Shown in pieces: positions 61,845 to 64,000 of a stretch of 64,000 nucleotides of DNA. Position 1 is the stretch's first letter. Each line of letters opens with the position of its first letter. The notes beneath the pieces were generated by a model. The model saw nothing but the letters and a program-made list of their open reading frames with translations, had not been told where the DNA came from and did no database searches. Position numbers and translations under genes: made by a program. The stretch comes from JBFKQC01 sp041627895 (lineage in GTDB: Bacteria > Pseudomonadota > Alphaproteobacteria > Rhodobacterales > Rhodobacteraceae), in contig JBFKQC010000006.1 in NCBI GenBank assembly GCA_041627895.1, forward strand, positions 23,221-87,220, written 5' to 3'.

Positions 61845-63200
61845 TTAGACATTCAGCAGCAGGTGCTCGCGCTCCCAGGGGCTGATCACCTGCAGGAAAC
61901 CCTGGTACTCGACCTCCTTCACCGCGGCATAGACCCGGCAGAATTCGGGATGCAGCACCTCGTGCATGGCCTTGTTCTCGCGGAACAGGTCGAGCGACTC
62001 GCTCAGATGCTGCGGGATATCCGCGTCCTGGTCATAGGCGTCGCCGGTAAACTCCGGCGCCGGGTCGCGGCCCTCGGTCAGGCCCAGATACCCGCAGGCG
62101 AGCGAGGCGGCGATGCCCAGATAGGGGTTGCAGTCCATCCCCGCCAGCCGGTTTTCGACCCGCCGCGCCTGCGGTTCGGACACCGGCACGCGGATGCCGG
62201 TGGTGCGGTTGTCGATGCCCCAGGCCAGGTTGATCGGCGCGGCGTGGTCGCGCACGTAGCGGCGGTACGAGTTGACGTAGGGTGCCAGCACCGCGATCAC
62301 CGAGGGCAGGTGGTGCTGTAGCCCGGCGATGAAGTGCCGGAACGCCGGCGTCTCGCCCCCCTCGTGGGCCGAAAAGATGTTCTGGCCGGTCGCGGACTCG
62401 ACCACCGAATGGTGGATGTGCATCGCGCTGCCGGGCTCGTCCTGGATCGGCTTGGCCATGAAGGTGGCAAAGCAGTCGTGGCGCAGGGCCGCCTCGCGGA
62501 TCAGCCGCTTGAAAAAGAAGATCTCGTCGGCCAAAAGCACCGGGTCGCCGTGGCGCAGATTGATCTCAACCTGGCCGGCGCCGCCTTCCTGCAGGATGCC
62601 GTCGATCTCGAAGCCCTGCGCCTCGGCGTAATCGTAGATGTCGTCGATCACCGGCCCGTATTCGTCGACCGCGCTCATCGAATAGGCCTGGCGCGCTGCC
62701 GCCGGACGGCCCGAACGGCCGATCGGCGGCACCACGGGCTGGTTCGGGTCGGTGTTGCGCGCCACCAGGAAGAATTCCATTTCCGGCGCCACGATCGGCG
62801 TCCAGCCCCGATCGGCGTAAAGCCCGACCACCCGCTTCAGCACGTTGCGCGGCGCCACCGGCATCGGCGCGCCGTCCTGGCCCTCGATGTCGTGGATCAC
62901 CTGCAACGTCCAGTCGGCGGTCCAGGGCGCGGCAGTGGCGGTCGAGAAATCGGGCCGCAGAACCATGTCCGGCTCGGTCCAGTCCTGGCCCTCGTTCTCG
63001 ACCCACTCGCCGGTGATCGTCTGCAGGAAGATCGAGTTCGGCAGGTAGAAATACGACTGCGTGGCGAATTTCGAGGCCGGCATCGCCTTGCCCCGCGCGA
63101 TGCCCGAGAAATCGGCCACCAGGCATTCCACCTCGTCCAGCCTGCGGCCCTCGAGAAAGCGCTGCGCCGCCTCCGGGATCAGGGTCGTCCAGTCAAGCAT
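61845..63200 (-). CDS. Glutamine-synthetase-family ligase, gamma-glutamylpolyamine synthetase-like
   Basis: 451 residues. GS catalytic motifs: APEMEFFLV, GGAGQVEINLRHGDP, KPIQDEPGSAMHIHHSV and the Arg-rich INLAWGIDNRTTGIRVP. The N-terminal ECLVADFSGIARGKAMPASKF is typical of PuuA-type and related amine ligases rather than nitrogen-assimilating GS. It would join glutamate to putrescine or another amine with ATP. The ATG at 63200 overlaps the amidotransferase stop by 8 bases. Amine specificity is inferred from neighbours. Confidence 0.9.
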   Translation of the reverse strand: MLDWTTLIPEAAQRFLEGRRLDEVECLVADFSGIARGKAMPASKFATQSYFYLPNSIFLQTITGEWVENEGQDWTEPDMVLRPDFSTATAAPWTADWTLQVIHDIEGQDGAPMPVAPRNVLKRVVGLYADRGWTPIVAPEMEFFLVARNTDPNQPVVPPIGRSGRPAAARQAYSMSAVDEYGPVIDDIYDYAEAQGFEIDGILQEGGAGQVEINLRHGDPVLLADEIFFFKRLIREAALRHDCFATFMAKPIQDEPGSAMHIHHSVVESATGQNIFSAHEGGETPAFRHFIAGLQHHLPSVIAVLAPYVNSYRRYVRDHAAPINLAWGIDNRTTGIRVPVSEPQARRVENRLAGMDCNPYLGIAASLACGYLGLTEGRDPAPEFTGDAYDQDADIPQHLSESLDLFRENKAMHEVLHPEFCRVYAAVKEVEYQGFLQVISPWEREHLLLNV

Positions 63201-63906
63201 GGGCAGCCTCTGCCCGGCCGCGCCGCGCCGCCGCGGCGCGGAAGAAACTGGCGAAGTGGTCGGCAATGCGCCGGTCGTCGAGCGGCAGGCCGATCGCGCT
63301 GCGGGCGGCGTCGATCTCGGCCCGGGGCACCACGCCGGGCGCGCGCACGTCCAGAAGCCCCTGCAGATACGGGTTCAGGATTTCGGGATGCGCCTGGATC
63401 GTCAGCACCTGTTCGCCATAGGCCAGCGCGGCATTGGCGCAGAAATCGTTGCGCGCCACCACGCGGGCGCCGGGCGGCAGGCCGGTCACCTGGTCCTGGT
63501 GCCAGGCGTTCAGCGCCACCGGCCCCAGCCCGTCGAACTCGTAGACCTTGCGCCCGGCGGCCCACCCGCCGGCGAACTTCTCGACCTTGCCGCCCAGCGC
63601 CTGGGCGACGATCTGGTGGCCAAAGCAGATGCCGACCATCGGCAGCCCCGCGCCGTGGATCGCCCGGATCAGCGCCTCGAGCGGCGCGATCCAGGGCAAT
63701 GCCTCGTAGGTGCCGTGCTTGGATCCGGTGATCAGCCAGGCGTCGCAGCTCTCCGGACCCTCGGGAAAGGCGCCGTCGACCACCGCGTAGTTGCTGAAGC
63801 CAAACCCGTGGCCCGCCAGGAAGGTCCTGAAAATCTCGTCGTAATCGCCGTGATCCCCGATCAGGGCGTCGGCCACGTGGCCGGTCTGCAATATGCCGAT
63901 ATGCAT
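63193..63906 (-). CDS. Class I glutamine amidotransferase-like protein
   Basis: 237 residues of the GMP-synthase-like amidotransferase group. Nucleophile Cys in MVGICFGHQIVAQALGG; catalytic His and Glu in TIQAHPEI. In polyamine gene sets this type probably hydrolyses the gamma-glutamyl bond (PuuD-like role), though PuuD proper is a different subgroup. The ATG gives MHIGILQTGHV; a longer reading upstream runs into a dispersed repeat and was not used. It is the first visible gene of the leftward set; more may lie beyond the window. Confidence 0.87.
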   Translation of the reverse strand: MHIGILQTGHVADALIGDHGDYDEIFRTFLAGHGFGFSNYAVVDGAFPEGPESCDAWLITGSKHGTYEALPWIAPLEALIRAIHGAGLPMVGICFGHQIVAQALGGKVEKFAGGWAAGRKVYEFDGLGPVALNAWHQDQVTGLPPGARVVARNDFCANAALAYGEQVLTIQAHPEILNPYLQGLLDVRAPGVVPRAEIDAARSAIGLPLDDRRIADHFASFFRAAAARRGRAEAAHA

Positions 63907-63969
63907 GGGAAACCTTGCCTCTTTCCGCGCAAATCTAGCGATCCCGGCGAGCACCGACAAGGCTGCTTC

Positions 63970-64000
63970 ATCTGGCCGGAAATACTTCGGGGGTCTGGGG
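63970..64000 (+). repeat. Short dispersed repeat, copy 2 (cut by window end)
   Basis: CTTCATCTGGCCGGAAATAC followed by TTCGGGGGTCT and GGGG. It matches 44449-44484 with three substitutions and one missing G. The hairpin half lies beyond the window. It is upstream of the amidotransferase start, so it probably marks the 3' end of the next gene to the right. Confidence 0.7.

Overview
The window is a high-GC, gene-dense piece of an alphaproteobacterial chromosome. It most resembles the Rhodobacteraceae (Roseobacter/Paracoccaceae group). Supporting signs are adjacent sciP and ctrA cell-cycle regulators, a usg gene, trmFO, gluQ, a GTTC-N7-GTTC LexA-type box, an lpxI-type lipid A pathway, and several peptide, tricarboxylate and polyamine uptake or catabolism genes. 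I saw no rRNA, tRNA, CRISPR array, insertion sequence or prophage. All names rest on reading motifs; no database search was run.

Layout. 1-5.6 kb: 3' end of aroB, an M50/CBS membrane protease, ssb, a lytic transglycosylase, a TPR protein and an NTF2-like protein. 5.7-13.3 kb: a leftward dipeptide-type ABC importer operon (Tat substrate-binding protein, two permeases, fused double ATPase) behind an AraC regulator. 13.4-26.7 kb: miaA divergent from the large envelope cluster pyrH-frr-uppS-cdsA-dxr-rseP-(41-aa ORF)-bamA-skp-fabZ-lpxA-lpxI-lpxB; lpxD is missing from its common place. 26.8-41.9 kb: mnmA, sciP-ctrA, ligA-recG, a 39-aa membrane ORF behind a LexA-type box, a NifU-like scaffold, hisI, the trmFO-methyltransferase-gluQ set, a DoxX protein, gyrA and usg. 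41.9-46.9 kb: arginase and ornithine cyclodeaminase opposite an Lrp/AsnC regulator, a YSC84 lipoprotein, hemB and an unknown membrane protein. 47-50.4 kb: mfd. 50.6-60.3 kb: an accessory catabolic region with a 3-hydroxyisobutyrate-dehydrogenase-like enzyme, TctA/TctB, a 4,5-dihydroxyphthalate-decarboxylase-like protein, two class II aldolases, a shikimate-dehydrogenase-like enzyme, a GFA protein, a LysR regulator and a DegT aminotransferase. 60.5-63.9 kb: a gamma-glutamylpolyamine set (oxidase, glutamine-synthetase-like ligase, class I amidotransferase).

The core genes serve envelope assembly, isoprenoid and lipid A synthesis, DNA repair (ssb, ligA, recG, mfd), topology (gyrA), tRNA modification and cell-cycle control. 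The accessory genes point to a heterotroph using peptides, arginine, polyamines and organic or aromatic acids.

The most interesting non-textbook signals are: (1) a 39-codon single-pass membrane ORF with a LexA-type box upstream and its own terminator, by position and size a candidate SOS-induced small membrane protein; (2) a two-hairpin element present twice in opposite orientation around one gene, with the loops and spacing kept but the stems replaced; (3) a roughly 100-bp intergenic repeat in three copies, each starting exactly at a gene's TAG stop codon; (4) the uncharacterised acid-catabolism cluster at 50.6-57.5 kb.
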